Source: Bacteroides neonati (GTDB taxonomy: Bacteria > Bacteroidota > Bacteroidia > Bacteroidales > Bacteroidaceae). Taken from it: 64,000 nucleotides of DNA. The position numbers and the translations under genes were made by a program. The stretch spans positions 186,001-250,000 of the forward strand of contig NZ_HG726027.1 in the NCBI RefSeq assembly GCF_000499785.1, given 5' to 3'. The notes under the pieces were generated by a model, which worked only from the letters and a program-made list of their open reading frames with translations, searched no databases and was not told the origin of the DNA. Below are positions 20,076 through 28,034 of the stretch, one piece after another (position 1 is the stretch's first letter; every line of letters begins with the position of its first letter).

Positions 20076-21545
20076 TTATTGCTTCTTTTCAGGGATATTT
20101 GCCAATACATCAAGCAAATGAATCCAGAACTTCTCTACCGTAGGAATAAGCAAACGTTCGTCGGGCGAGTGTACACCGATCATTGTGGGGCCAAATGAGA
20201 TCATATCCAATGAAGGGTATTTATCCAAGAACAGTCCGCACTCCAGTCCGGCATGGATAGCCTTGATCTGTGCATCTACTCCGAACAGACGCTTATAAGA
20301 GGCAGCAGCCACTTCGAGGATTGCCGAGTGGGGATTCGGTTTCCATCCCGGATAACCGTCGCCCGAGCTAATACGTGCTTTGGCCAGGGTAAATACAGCG
20401 CGCACCGTATTGGCCATATCATCGCGAGCCGAAAGGATGGAACTGCGCTGGCTGGTTTCGATACGAATTGTGTTTTCGGGCTTCATCTTAACCGATGCCA
20501 GATTGGTAGAGGTTTCAACCAGTCCGGGGATGTCCTGACTCATGGCAAATACTCCGTGCGGACAGGCATATAAGGCTGTTATCAACCGGAGCGTTGTATC
20601 CTGATCAATGGCTTTTGTGCGGGGAGCTTCCGATTCGAGAACAACTTTCAAGTCGGGTTCCACTACGCTTAGTTCATTCTCTATTTCGGCAATGAATACG
20701 TTCAAGGCTGTGCGTACGTCGTGCTTTGCCTTTTCGGGCACGGCAAAGACGGCAAATGCCTCGCGCGGAATAGCATTGCGCAGGTTGCCACCGTTTATTT
20801 CGCACAGGTAAAAATCGTTTTGGTAACAAACCTGCATTTGATGAAGGAAACGGTTCAGAATCTTATTCGCATTGCCTCGTCCCAAGTGGATGTCGCCACC
20901 CGAGTGTCCACCTTTCAATCCTTTTACTGCTACCTTGAAAGAGAAATGATCGATAGGCACCTCTACCTCTTTATATGTAAATTCGGCCACCGAGTCGATA
21001 CCGCCTGCACAACCGATATAGAGTTCGCCTTCATCCTCCGAGTCTAGGTTCAGCAAGATGTCTGCATTCATAAAACCCTCTTTCAAAGCAAATGCTCCGG
21101 TAAGTCCGGTCTCTTCATCGACTGTAAAAAGACACTCCAACGGGCCGTGCTCAATGCTATTATCTGCCAATACGGCTAATTCGGTAGCTACTCCGATACC
21201 ATTGTCGGCTCCCAGCGTAGTACCTTTTGCTTTCAGCCATTCTCCGTCTATCTCCGTTTCGATAGGATCGACCAGAAAGTCGTGTTTTACGTCTGCATTC
21301 TTCTCGCACACCATATCCACATGCGATTGCAGCACTACGGTTTGTAAGTTTTCTTTTCCTTTTGTAGCGGGCTTTTTGATCAGTACATTACCGGCTTCAT
21401 CGACTTTGGTTTCGAGATTATGCTTTGCACCAAACTCTTTGAGGTAAGAGATAATTTTGTCTTCCTTCTTTGAAGGGCGCGGCACTTGGCAGATTTCTGC
21501 GAAATACCGAAAGATGCCGGTAGGTTTCAATAGTTGTTTTTCCAT
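20076..21545 (-). CDS. pepD: Aminoacyl-histidine dipeptidase (M20 family)
   Basis: 489 residues, the expected length. Zinc-binding motifs are Q-S-H-V-D-M-V near residue 90, G-A-D-N-G-I-G near residue 118 and the Glu pair in V-D-E-E-T-G-L-T-G. The sequence G-L-K-G-G-H-S-G-G-D is typical of the PepD lid domain. It hydrolyses Xaa-His dipeptides such as carnosine and some others in the cytoplasm. The start follows a TATATTTG promoter box about 30 nt upstream and is divergent from the small membrane-protein gene at 21709. Confidence 0.95.
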   Translation of the reverse strand: MEKQLLKPTGIFRYFAEICQVPRPSKKEDKIISYLKEFGAKHNLETKVDEAGNVLIKKPATKGKENLQTVVLQSHVDMVCEKNADVKHDFLVDPIETEIDGEWLKAKGTTLGADNGIGVATELAVLADNSIEHGPLECLFTVDEETGLTGAFALKEGFMNADILLNLDSEDEGELYIGCAGGIDSVAEFTYKEVEVPIDHFSFKVAVKGLKGGHSGGDIHLGRGNANKILNRFLHQMQVCYQNDFYLCEINGGNLRNAIPREAFAVFAVPEKAKHDVRTALNVFIAEIENELSVVEPDLKVVLESEAPRTKAIDQDTTLRLITALYACPHGVFAMSQDIPGLVETSTNLASVKMKPENTIRIETSQRSSILSARDDMANTVRAVFTLAKARISSGDGYPGWKPNPHSAILEVAAASYKRLFGVDAQIKAIHAGLECGLFLDKYPSLDMISFGPTMIGVHSPDERLLIPTVEKFWIHLLDVLANIPEKKQ

Positions 21546-21575
21546 TCTGTTTTCTTTTTGTTATTAATGAAAGGG

Positions 21576-21583
21576 CAAATATA
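21576..21583 (-). promoter_or_regulatory. -7 box TATATTTG of pepD
   Basis: A perfect TAnnTTTG on the minus strand 31 nt upstream of the pepD start. No clear TTG partner at the -33 position was found, so this is half a promoter signal. Confidence 0.5.
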
Positions 21584-21680
21584 AGTCGATATATTGCTAA
21601 ATATGCTTAAATTAGTTGCGTATTTTGACTGTAATTCTCTTTTTCTCCTTTAAAAAAGAGGCTTAATCCATACAAAAGTC

Positions 21681-21688
21681 TATATTTG
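21681..21688 (+). promoter_or_regulatory. -7 box TATATTTG before the small membrane-protein gene
   Basis: A perfect TAnnTTTG, 20 nt upstream of ATG 21709. A -33 TTG is not evident. It would drive the two-gene unit 21709-22584. Confidence 0.5.
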
Positions 21689-21708
21689 CACTCACAAAAT
21701 TAATGTAA

Positions 21709-21945
21709 ATGCTCTATACAATACTGATAACTCTGTTAATAGTTGCTATTTGCCTTGCATTATTAGGCATCCGGATGCTTTTAGTAAAAGGAGGGAAGTT
21801 TCCCAATGGGCACGTTAGTGGCAATAAAACATTGCGCGACAAAGGCATTGGTTGTGTACAATCTCAAGATCGGGAAGCACAACGCAAATCCGGATTCTCG
21901 ATTGATGAGCTGGAGAAAAAGACCTTAAACGATAATATGAATTAA
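21709..21945 (+). CDS. Small single-pass membrane protein, function unknown
   Basis: 78 residues: one N-terminal membrane helix (residues about 2-24, leucine and isoleucine rich), then a short cytoplasmic-type tail with K-G-G-K-F-P-N-G-H-V, a D-K-G-I-G-C-V-Q-S-Q-D-R-E motif and a charged end. The G-K-F-P..H-V-S-G-N and C-V-Q-S-Q-D stretches look like a small protein common in Bacteroidales next to OmpH-like genes. The next gene begins 27 nt later, so the two probably share a transcript. No function is known to me. Confidence 0.75.
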   Translation: MLYTILITLLIVAICLALLGIRMLLVKGGKFPNGHVSGNKTLRDKGIGCVQSQDREAQRKSGFSIDELEKKTLNDNMN

Positions 21946-21972
21946 TTAATTAAAAACTATATTTTACAAGTT

Positions 21973-22584
21973 ATGAAGAGAATAAACTACCTCATCAACG
22001 GTTTTGCAGCTTTGGCACTTATCGTTTTATTTTCACAATGCGCCGGTAAAGCCGATAACACAGCGGTTGCTGCCGAAGGCGGAGTGAAAGGGGCTACATC
22101 ATCTGAACTAAAGATTGCTTATGTAGAAGTAGATACGTTGCTTTCTAAATATAATTTTTGCATTGACCTGAATGAGGCCATGGTGAAGAAAGAAGAAAAT
22201 ATCCGTATGACTTTGAACCAGAAAGCAAACGAACTGGGCAAGCAGAAGCAGGAATTCCAGAAGAAATACGAAGCCAACGCTTTCATTTCACAAGATAGAG
22301 CACAGCAAGAGTACAACCGTCTGGCTAAAATGGAGCAAGATCTTCAGGCATTGCAACAGAAGTTATCTTCAGAGTTGGCTGCCGAAAACCAAAAGAACAG
22401 CTTACAGCTACGCGATTCAATCAACAAATTCCTGAAAGAATATAACGTAACCAAAGGATATAGCTTGATTATCAGCAATACAGGTTTTGATAACTTATTG
22501 TATGCTGAGCCTTCACTCAATATTACGAAAGAAATTGTAGATGGTTTGAATGCCAGATACACTTCGGCTTCGGCGAAGAAGTAA
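21973..22584 (+). CDS. OmpH/Skp-like periplasmic chaperone lipoprotein
   Basis: 203 residues. Lipobox F-S-Q-C (Cys23) makes it a lipoprotein, unlike soluble Skp of E. coli. After a short linker, K-I-A-Y-V-E-V-D-T-L-L begins the OmpH domain; residues about 70-145 form a Lys/Glu/Gln-rich coiled coil of the Skp tentacle kind, and the end returns to the core with L-I-I-S-N-T-G-F-D-N-L-L-Y-A. OmpH proteins hold unfolded outer-membrane proteins in the periplasm. The gene ends before a strong two-way terminator. Confidence 0.85.
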   Translation: MKRINYLINGFAALALIVLFSQCAGKADNTAVAAEGGVKGATSSELKIAYVEVDTLLSKYNFCIDLNEAMVKKEENIRMTLNQKANELGKQKQEFQKKYEANAFISQDRAQQEYNRLAKMEQDLQALQQKLSSELAAENQKNSLQLRDSINKFLKEYNVTKGYSLIISNTGFDNLLYAEPSLNITKEIVDGLNARYTSASAKK

Positions 22585-22596
22585 GATAAGGAAACT

Positions 22597-22645
22597 AACA
22601 AATAGGGCTTCGTAGTCGATACAGACATACGAAGCCCTATTTGTT
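22597..22645. terminator. Two-way terminator between the OmpH-like gene and the 22668 gene
   Basis: AACAAATAGGGCTTCGTA (22597-22614) pairs perfectly with 22628-22645, an 18-bp stem with T-rich flank TTTGTTT on the plus side. It lies between convergent genes. Confidence 0.8.
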
Positions 22646-22667
22646 TGGTACTTAACCGACCGTTTCG

Positions 22668-23006
22668 TTATTGCTCCTTGGCCTCCTCGCTGGGGATACG
22701 GAAAGCGGTATATAGTTCCAATACCGAGGCGATGGCCAAACATACGATCCATTCGTTGCCCCGTGTGGTAAACATGAATACGGCCGATAGCAAGAGTATG
22801 ATTCCCCCAAACTTCTGTTGAATGCGCAAGCGTTTGAGAATCTTGTTGGTAGTAGCAAGCGGCAGATTGATCTGAGCCAGTGCTACACATGCAGCTCCTA
22901 AGAGATAGAGGTAGGGCGAATAGTCCCATCCGCTAATATAGGTAGCAGCACCTGTAAGCACCATTACAGCACCTACCATGAAAAATACGGGTATGAGTGA
23001 TTTCAT
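22668..23006 (-). CDS. Small polytopic membrane protein, function unknown
   Basis: 112 residues with about four hydrophobic segments (residues 4-26, 31-48, 65-82, 88-104) and a charged linker K-I-L-K-R-L-R-I-Q-Q-K in the middle. It overlaps the stop of the DivIC-like gene by four bases (ATGA at 23003-23006), so translation is probably coupled. Not a recognised domain to me; the pairing with a division gene suggests a membrane role but gives no function. Confidence 0.75.
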   Translation of the reverse strand: MKSLIPVFFMVGAVMVLTGAATYISGWDYSPYLYLLGAACVALAQINLPLATTNKILKRLRIQQKFGGIILLLSAVFMFTTRGNEWIVCLAIASVLELYTAFRIPSEEAKEQ

Positions 23007-23305
23007 TTTTTGTCTTTAAATACGTAAATATCTTCGTTCGGTTTTTTCATTAGATACTTCTCCCGCGCTATCTGTTCGATAGCATCCGGATTGCTGGTTA
23101 GTTCGTTGAGGCGTTCGGTGTTCTCCTCGTAGTCGGTGCGATACTTATCAATTTCGTTTTGCAACGCACTGATCTCTCGCGCATAACCAATGCGACGAAT
23201 CATGCTGTTTTCGTCAAGGAAGCCGATAATAACAGCAAATGCCAGAATCGTAATCCAGTATTTATGCCGACCAATAAAATCCCAGATTGTGCCTAATTTG
23301 ACCAT
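23003..23305 (-). CDS. Septum formation initiator family protein (FtsB/DivIC-like)
   Basis: 100 residues: a short N-terminal cytoplasmic part, one membrane helix (about residues 17-31), then a coiled coil with N-E-I-D-K-Y-R-T-D-Y and a final A-R-E-K-Y-L-M-K-K-P-N-E-D-I-Y segment typical of the family. FtsB/DivIC links FtsL and FtsQ/DivIB in the divisome at mid-cell. Upstream lies TATCTTTG (23336-23329), a good -7 box. Confidence 0.85.
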   Translation of the reverse strand: MVKLGTIWDFIGRHKYWITILAFAVIIGFLDENSMIRRIGYAREISALQNEIDKYRTDYEENTERLNELTSNPDAIEQIAREKYLMKKPNEDIYVFKDKK

Positions 23306-23328
23306 GATTTTTTGTTTATTTCTGCATG

Positions 23329-23336
23329 CAAAGATA
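23329..23336 (-). promoter_or_regulatory. -7 box TATCTTTG of the DivIC-like gene
   Basis: Perfect TAnnTTTG on the minus strand, 23 nt upstream of the start at 23305. A -33 element at the right spacing is not clear. Confidence 0.5.
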
Positions 23337-23411
23337 AAACATATAACTTAAAACTTACTATTTCCTGATCAAAACTTATCAGCCATCGCTGGTCACTTAC
23401 CACTTTTTTGC

Positions 23412-23419
23412 GTACATTT
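23412..23419 (+). promoter_or_regulatory. -7 box TACATTTG of dnaX
   Basis: Perfect TAnnTTTG, 33 nt upstream of ATG 23453. It shows that the in-frame TTG at 23408 is not the start, because it lies in the promoter. Confidence 0.55.
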
Positions 23420-23452
23420 GCAGAAACTCAAAAAATAGATAGAACCCGGAAT

Positions 23453-25279
23453 ATGGAGAACTATATTGTATCGGCTCGTAAATACCGCCCTTCGACATTC
23501 GAATCTGTTGTGGGACAACGGGCACTGACGACGACACTGAAAAACGCCATTGCCACCCAGAAACTGGCTCATGCCTATCTTTTCTGTGGTCCGCGTGGAG
23601 TAGGAAAAACTACTTGTGCCCGTATTTTTGCCAAAACGATTAACTGTATGACACCCACTGATGATGGCGAGGCTTGTAATGCCTGCGAGTCGTGTGTGGC
23701 ATTCAACGAACAGCGTTCGTACAACATTCATGAGCTGGATGCTGCTTCCAATAACTCGGTCGATGATATCCGCCAATTGGTAGAGCAGGTACGTATTCCT
23801 CCACAAATTGGTAAGTATAAGGTGTACATCATCGATGAGGTTCATATGCTTTCGGCCTCGGCCTTCAATGCTTTCCTTAAAACGCTTGAAGAGCCGCCCC
23901 GGCATGCTATTTTTATTCTCGCTACAACCGAGAAACATAAGATTCTTCCTACCATCCTGTCGCGCTGTCAGATATACGACTTTAATCGCATCAGCGTAGA
24001 AGATACCGTGCAGCATCTAGCGTATGTGGCTTCGAAAGAGAATATCTCGGCCGAATCCGAAGCCTTGAACGTGATTGCTCTCAAGGCCGACGGTGGTATG
24101 CGCGACGCACTTTCTATCTTCGACCAGGTAGTTAGCTTTACCGGTGGCCGCATTACCTACCAGAGTGTGATTGAGAACCTGAATGTGCTCGATTATGAAT
24201 ATTATTTCCGTCTGACCGATTGCTTTTTGAACAATCAAGTGAGTGATGCTTTGTTGCTGCTCAACGATGTGCTCAACAAAGGCTTTGACGGAAGCCACTT
24301 TATCACCGGACTTGCCTCTCATCTCAGAGACTTGTTGGTGAGTAAAGATCCTGCTACGCTCGCACTGCTCGAGGTAGGTGCAAGTATTCGTCAACGCTAT
24401 CAGGAACAAGCGCAGAAATGCCCGCTTCCTTTCTTGTATCGCTCGATGAAGCTGTGCAATGATTGTGATATGAATTACCGTACCAGCAAGAATAAGCGAT
24501 TGTTGGTAGAACTAACCTTGATTCAGGTTGCCCAGCTTACCACCGAGGGGGATGACGTGAGCCATGGGCGTAGCCCTAAACAAGCTATAAAACCCATCTT
24601 TACGCAAACTGCCAATGCTCAGCAAGTGCAGAGTGCTGCTGCTACGTCTCAAGCTTCGGTTACGACTCAACAGCCCCCTGTGGCTACCTCTGCTCGGGCG
24701 GCGGTTGCTACTCACAGTAAGCCCGCTCCTTCGCCCGTTGCTAAACCTGCTCAGGCATTGAAGACTCAGTTGGTCGAGGAGAAGAAAGTACCACTGATGC
24801 ATAAAGGCAGCATCGGACTCTCTATAAAACATCCGCAGAAAAATACGCAGCAGCACCAACAGGTTCCTGCCGATCAGCAGATGCCGCAAGCTGCCAAACA
24901 ACAGCCGGAAGAGGACTTTATGTTTAATGAGAAAGACCTGAATTTCTATTGGCAGGACTATGCCGGCCGATTGCCTCTGGAGCACAAAGCGATTGCGATG
25001 CGTATGCAGAACATCCGCCCTAAATTGCTCGATGAAACCACCTTCGAAGTAGTGGTCGACAATGAGATTATTGCGAAAGATTTTGTTGCCTTCGTTCCCG
25101 AAATGCAGAACTACCTTCGTAGTTGTTTGCAGAACAGTAAAGTTCGCATGACGGTTCGTGTAAGCGAGGCTACCGAGAATGTACGTGCCTTTAGTCGCGT
25201 TGAGAAGTTTCAGATGATGGCGCAAAAGAACAGTGCCTTATTGCAGTTGAAAGAAGCCTTCGGTTTAGAGTTGTATTAA
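23453..25279 (+). CDS. dnaX: DNA polymerase III subunit gamma/tau
   Basis: 608 residues from ATG 23453, just before the conserved Y-I-V-S-A-R-K-Y-R-P start. Seen: Walker A G-P-R-G-V-G-K-T-T, a four-Cys zinc module (C-M-T-P...C-N-A-C-E-S-C), Walker B region D-E-V-H-M-L and sensor L-S-R-C-Q. Residues about 380-500 are a Gln/Ala/Pro-rich linker, then a C-terminal tau-like domain. It is the clamp-loader ATPase that joins polymerase, helicase and clamp loading. No obvious A-rich frameshift heptamer for making a short gamma form was noted. The last codons form the left arm of a terminator. Confidence 0.96.
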   Translation: MENYIVSARKYRPSTFESVVGQRALTTTLKNAIATQKLAHAYLFCGPRGVGKTTCARIFAKTINCMTPTDDGEACNACESCVAFNEQRSYNIHELDAASNNSVDDIRQLVEQVRIPPQIGKYKVYIIDEVHMLSASAFNAFLKTLEEPPRHAIFILATTEKHKILPTILSRCQIYDFNRISVEDTVQHLAYVASKENISAESEALNVIALKADGGMRDALSIFDQVVSFTGGRITYQSVIENLNVLDYEYYFRLTDCFLNNQVSDALLLLNDVLNKGFDGSHFITGLASHLRDLLVSKDPATLALLEVGASIRQRYQEQAQKCPLPFLYRSMKLCNDCDMNYRTSKNKRLLVELTLIQVAQLTTEGDDVSHGRSPKQAIKPIFTQTANAQQVQSAAATSQASVTTQQPPVATSARAAVATHSKPAPSPVAKPAQALKTQLVEEKKVPLMHKGSIGLSIKHPQKNTQQHQQVPADQQMPQAAKQQPEEDFMFNEKDLNFYWQDYAGRLPLEHKAIAMRMQNIRPKLLDETTFEVVVDNEIIAKDFVAFVPEMQNYLRSCLQNSKVRMTVRVSEATENVRAFSRVEKFQMMAQKNSALLQLKEAFGLELY

Positions 25280-25312
25280 TATCAATCAACTCTAAACCGA
25301 AGGCTTCTTTTG
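25253..25312 (+). terminator. Terminator of dnaX, left arm inside the coding end
   Basis: A perfect 21-bp stem (25253-25273 with 25287-25307) followed by TTTTG. The left arm covers the last seven or so codons of dnaX, so the gene end and the terminator are fused. Confidence 0.85.
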
Positions 25313-25371
25313 TATTCTTTCGATGCTTTGAATCGCTTCTCGGCTCCGTTATCAGGTATTATATAAAAGAA

Positions 25372-25404
25372 AAGTCTCCATAAATCAAAGATTTATGGAG
25401 ACTT
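25372..25404 (-). terminator. Terminator of tRNA-His
   Basis: AAGTCTCCATAAAT (25372-25385) pairs with 25391-25404 around a 5-nt loop; read on the minus strand it is followed by CTTTTCTTTT-type U-rich sequence. It lies 6 nt downstream of the tRNA 3' end. Confidence 0.8.
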
Positions 25405-25409
25405 GACCG

Positions 25410-25484
25410 GGTGGAAGACCGGACTCGAACCGGCGACATTCAGAACCACAAACTGACGCTCTAACCAACTGAACTACATCCACC
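25410..25484 (-). tRNA. tRNA-His, anticodon GTG
   Basis: On the minus strand: acceptor GTGGATG with CTTCCAC, D-arm GTTCAGTTGGTTAGAGC, anticodon stem TCAGT/TCTGA with loop TTGTGGT, so anticodon GTG; T-arm GCCGG-TTCGAGT-CCGGT. An extra G at 25484 (G-1) and C73 at 25410 can pair, the identity element of tRNA-His. The CCA end is not encoded. It has its own promoter and terminator. Confidence 0.96.
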
Positions 25485-25510
25485 ATGTTGTGCATTTCTC
25501 TAATGCGATG

Positions 25511-25541
25511 CAAAGATAGGTATTATCTTTTATTCTGCAAA
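25511..25541 (-). promoter_or_regulatory. Promoter of tRNA-His (TTTG - 19 - TATCTTTG)
   Basis: Minus strand: TTTG at 25541-25538, then 19 bp after the TTG, then TATCTTTG at 25518-25511; a full match to the Bacteroides primary-sigma consensus. It lies partly inside the 3' end of the CapA-like gene. Confidence 0.75.
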
Positions 25542-26683
25542 TTATTGGACGATTTTTTTTCAAAAAAAGTGCTTTCCTCTATTCCCCGATTATGCTTGCT
25601 GAAGAGGGTTCTGGTGTCTTTTATAAAGATCTTCAAACGGTTAAGTGCCGTTTCGGGCAGTGAGTCGGGGACTGCGTGGATTGGGTATAAAATGAAGTTT
25701 TTATTTCGACTGAGTGCCGGCCGTGCCGTCCATACCAATTGATATTCGCAGCGGCTCACCCGAGTGGTGCTATCTTTTGTCAATTCGAGCGTCAATAAAG
25801 CTCCTCCATCTGTTTTGCGTGCCGACATATTCGAGAAGCAATTGCCCAAGGAGTAAACAACCACGTGTTGCCGTCCGGTTACACTATCGGTTCGAAGCTC
25901 CATGGGCTGTACCACGTGTGGATGCGCACCGATAACGTGCGTTACACCCTCTTGCAATAGCCAATAGGCCAATGCTTGCTGTTCGCGGCTGGGGAGCGAC
26001 TGATACTCTATGCCCCAATGCATGCAGGCAATGATTGCATCGGGCTGCAAGGCTTGCGCCGCTTTGATGTCTTCGGCTATGACCGCCTTGTCGATATAGT
26101 TAACTACGTTGGGCGCAGTAAGCGGAATTCCGTTCGTGCCGTAGGTGTAGTTTAGCAAGGCGATGCGGAAGCCATTCTTTTCGAGCAATAGCGGGTAGCG
26201 TTTTGCCCGTTGTTCTTTATCCGAATAAGTTCCTACGTGGGGTATTTGCAACGAATCGAGTTGACGGATGGTTCGCTCCAATCCCTTGCGTCTGCGGTCG
26301 AGACAATGATTGTTGGCCGTCAGAAGTACGTCGAACCCGGCAGCCTGAATGGCGGTGAGGTAAGCATCGGGTGCACTAAAGGCAGGGTATCCTGTATAGG
26401 GTTTGCCCCCAAGGGTTACTTCGAGGTTGCCGATGGCGATGTCTGCCCGTTCGATCTCTTCTTTTATCGGTTCGAAACAGGGCGAGTAATCGTACGTGCC
26501 ATCAGCCTGTTGTGCAGCGGCAATCTGTGCTTGATGCTGCATGAGGTCGCCTGCAAAGAGCAGAGTGATACGCTGTGTCGCGGTCGAATCTGTGGTACAG
26601 ATAACAGAATCTCTCCTTTCCTGCGACACAGAGGTGCAGGAGAAGGAGAGAAACAAAAGGGTGAAAGCGGTAAGCTGTTTCAT
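25523..26683 (-). CDS. CapA-family (PGA_cap) lipoprotein, metallophosphatase-like
   Basis: 386 residues from ATG 26683, which overlaps the folD stop (ATGA) and gives a lipoprotein signal with lipobox S-F-S-C (Cys16); the longer frame to 26782 lies inside folD. Domain motifs: L-L-F-A-G-D-L-M near the start, G-N-L-E-V, T-A-N-N-H, M-H-W-G-I-E-Y and G-A-H-P-H-V-V-Q-P, the CapA/calcineurin-like metal-binding set. The family is named after poly-gamma-glutamate capsule synthesis, but most members have no proven role. It is translationally coupled to folD. Confidence 0.88.
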   Translation of the reverse strand: MKQLTAFTLLFLSFSCTSVSQERRDSVICTTDSTATQRITLLFAGDLMQHQAQIAAAQQADGTYDYSPCFEPIKEEIERADIAIGNLEVTLGGKPYTGYPAFSAPDAYLTAIQAAGFDVLLTANNHCLDRRRKGLERTIRQLDSLQIPHVGTYSDKEQRAKRYPLLLEKNGFRIALLNYTYGTNGIPLTAPNVVNYIDKAVIAEDIKAAQALQPDAIIACMHWGIEYQSLPSREQQALAYWLLQEGVTHVIGAHPHVVQPMELRTDSVTGRQHVVVYSLGNCFSNMSARKTDGGALLTLELTKDSTTRVSRCEYQLVWTARPALSRNKNFILYPIHAVPDSLPETALNRLKIFIKDTRTLFSKHNRGIEESTFFEKKSSNNLQNKR

Positions 26684-27564
26684 TGATAAATCGCCTTCTT
26701 GCCGGCCAGCAATGTATTCTTCATCAGTGAGACGATCGTCATGGGTCCCACACCGCCCGGAACGGGGGTGATGTACGAGCACTTAGGGGCTACTTCCTCA
26801 AACTTCACATCGCCGGTTAGCTTAAAGCCGGACTTTTTGCTGGCGTCGGGCACGCGTGTAGTACCTACATCGATCACCACTGCGCCTTCCTTTACCATAT
26901 CGGCAGTTACGAAGTTGGGCTGTCCCAAAGCAGCAATCAGGATATCGGCTTCTTGGCACTCTTTCAGTAAGTCGCGCGAACGGCTGTGACATACGGTCAC
27001 TGTTGCATCGCCCGGATAGGCTTTTTGCATCATCAGCGAGGCCATGGGCTTGCCAACGATGTTGCTACGTCCCAGTACCACACATTTCTTTCCCGAAGTT
27101 TCTATCTTATAGCGTTTAAGCAGTTCGAGAATACCGTTGGGTGTTGCCGATACGTAGCAAGGAAGCCCGATGGACATGCGCCCTACGTTGATGGGATGGA
27201 ATCCGTCTACATCTTTGCGGTAGTCGATGGTTTCGATCACTTTCTGCTCGGAGATATGCTTGGGCAGGGGAAGTTGCACGATGAATCCGTCTACATCGGC
27301 ATCTTCATTGAGTTCACGCACCTTAGCCAGTAGTTCGTCTTCGGTCACATCGGCTTCGTAGCGCACGAGCGAGGACTTGAAACCACAGGCTTCGCAGGCC
27401 TTTACTTTGGCAGCTACGTATGTTTCGCTACCGCCATCGTGACCCACAAGAATAGCTGCCAGGTGAGGGCGCTTGCCACCTTTGGCAACGATCTCTGCCA
27501 CCTCGGCGGCAATCTCTTGCTTTACTTGTTCGGAAATGGCTTTTCCGTCAATTAGTGTCATCAT
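26680..27564 (-). CDS. folD: Bifunctional methylenetetrahydrofolate dehydrogenase/cyclohydrolase
   Basis: 294 residues, the usual FolD length. Family motifs: Y-V-A-A-K-V-K-A near residue 50 with the catalytic Lys, V-Q-L-P-L-P-K-H near residue 98 and the end motif T-P-V-P-G-G-V-G-P-M-T. It supplies 10-formyl-THF for purine synthesis and is cytoplasmic. Two adjacent ATG codons (27564 and 27561) are possible starts. A TACTTTTG box lies 28 nt upstream. The coupled downstream gene is the CapA-like lipoprotein. Confidence 0.96.
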   Translation of the reverse strand: MMTLIDGKAISEQVKQEIAAEVAEIVAKGGKRPHLAAILVGHDGGSETYVAAKVKACEACGFKSSLVRYEADVTEDELLAKVRELNEDADVDGFIVQLPLPKHISEQKVIETIDYRKDVDGFHPINVGRMSIGLPCYVSATPNGILELLKRYKIETSGKKCVVLGRSNIVGKPMASLMMQKAYPGDATVTVCHSRSRDLLKECQEADILIAALGQPNFVTADMVKEGAVVIDVGTTRVPDASKKSGFKLTGDVKFEEVAPKCSYITPVPGGVGPMTIVSLMKNTLLAGKKAIYQ

Positions 27565-27591
27565 TCAGAATAGTATAAATTGGTGATAGGA

Positions 27592-27599
27592 CAAAAGTA
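27592..27599 (-). promoter_or_regulatory. -7 box TACTTTTG of folD
   Basis: TAnnTTTG on the minus strand 28 nt upstream of the folD start. Confidence 0.45.
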
Positions 27600-27655
27600 A
27601 AATAAATAAATGAGAGATAAAAGAAAGAACCGAAGAAAAGCGTAAGACCGCATAA

Positions 27656-27790
27656 ATGAGTCAAGGGAAAATAGGGGGAGAGAAAAGGCTGAAGGAGGCT
27701 TTGAAAAACCTCTCGGTATTTTTAGAAAAGCCGGTCGTCTTTTTGAAAAAGGCCGCCAGCTTTTGGGAGAAGGCAACCAGCTTTTTTTGA
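27656..27790 (+). CDS. Possible 44-residue amphipathic peptide built on a 7-residue repeat
   Basis: ATG at 27656 opens a 45-codon frame ending TGA at 27788-27790. The second half is made of heptads V-F-L-E-K-P-V, V-F-L-K-K-A-A, S-F-W-E-K-A-T, S-F-F, matched by a 21-nt period in the DNA (27697-27717, 27718-27738, 27739-27759, 27760-27780). Modelled as a helix, Phe/Leu/Trp fall on one face and Lys/Glu on the other. It lies in the long folD-clpB gap. No strong promoter or ribosome site was found; a decayed DNA repeat without coding function is the alternative. Confidence 0.35.
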   Translation: MSQGKIGGEKRLKEALKNLSVFLEKPVVFLKKAASFWEKATSFF

Positions 27791-27953
27791 ACACATAAAG
27801 ACGTATTTTAGCGATCTGATGGAGTCAGCTTATACGTTACATAATATCTTTTATTGTTTTTTTAAACAAAAACAACTAGGGGCTGTTTTATAAATCTGTG
27901 GCATTTTCGTGAATATTTTTAAGTTTTCTCATATAATGTTCTAGCCTTTTACC

Positions 27954-27961
27954 TATCTTTG
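27954..27961 (+). promoter_or_regulatory. -7 box TATCTTTG upstream of the palindrome and small ORF
   Basis: Perfect TAnnTTTG on the plus strand, about 80 nt before the palindrome and about 290 nt before ATG 28255. It would give a long structured leader. The -33 element is unclear. Confidence 0.4.
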
Positions 27962-28034
27962 TTGCAGTTCATTGCCCTGAAGCGTCGGATGTGAACGGAT
28001 GAGATTAAATTTAAAAAGACAAAGGCGTTAAAAT

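Noticed and set aside
24600..24920. Gln/Ala/Pro-rich repeats in dnaX as a mobile or CRISPR-like repeat
   Set aside because: This is the normal low-complexity linker of the gamma/tau subunit; no regular spacing of identical units. No CRISPR array was seen anywhere in the window.
27561..27794. 77-codon minus-strand frame next to folD
   Set aside because: It overlaps the folD start and promoter and is a basic, Pro/Phe-rich shadow of the 21-nt repeat; the plus-strand heptad frame is more protein-like.
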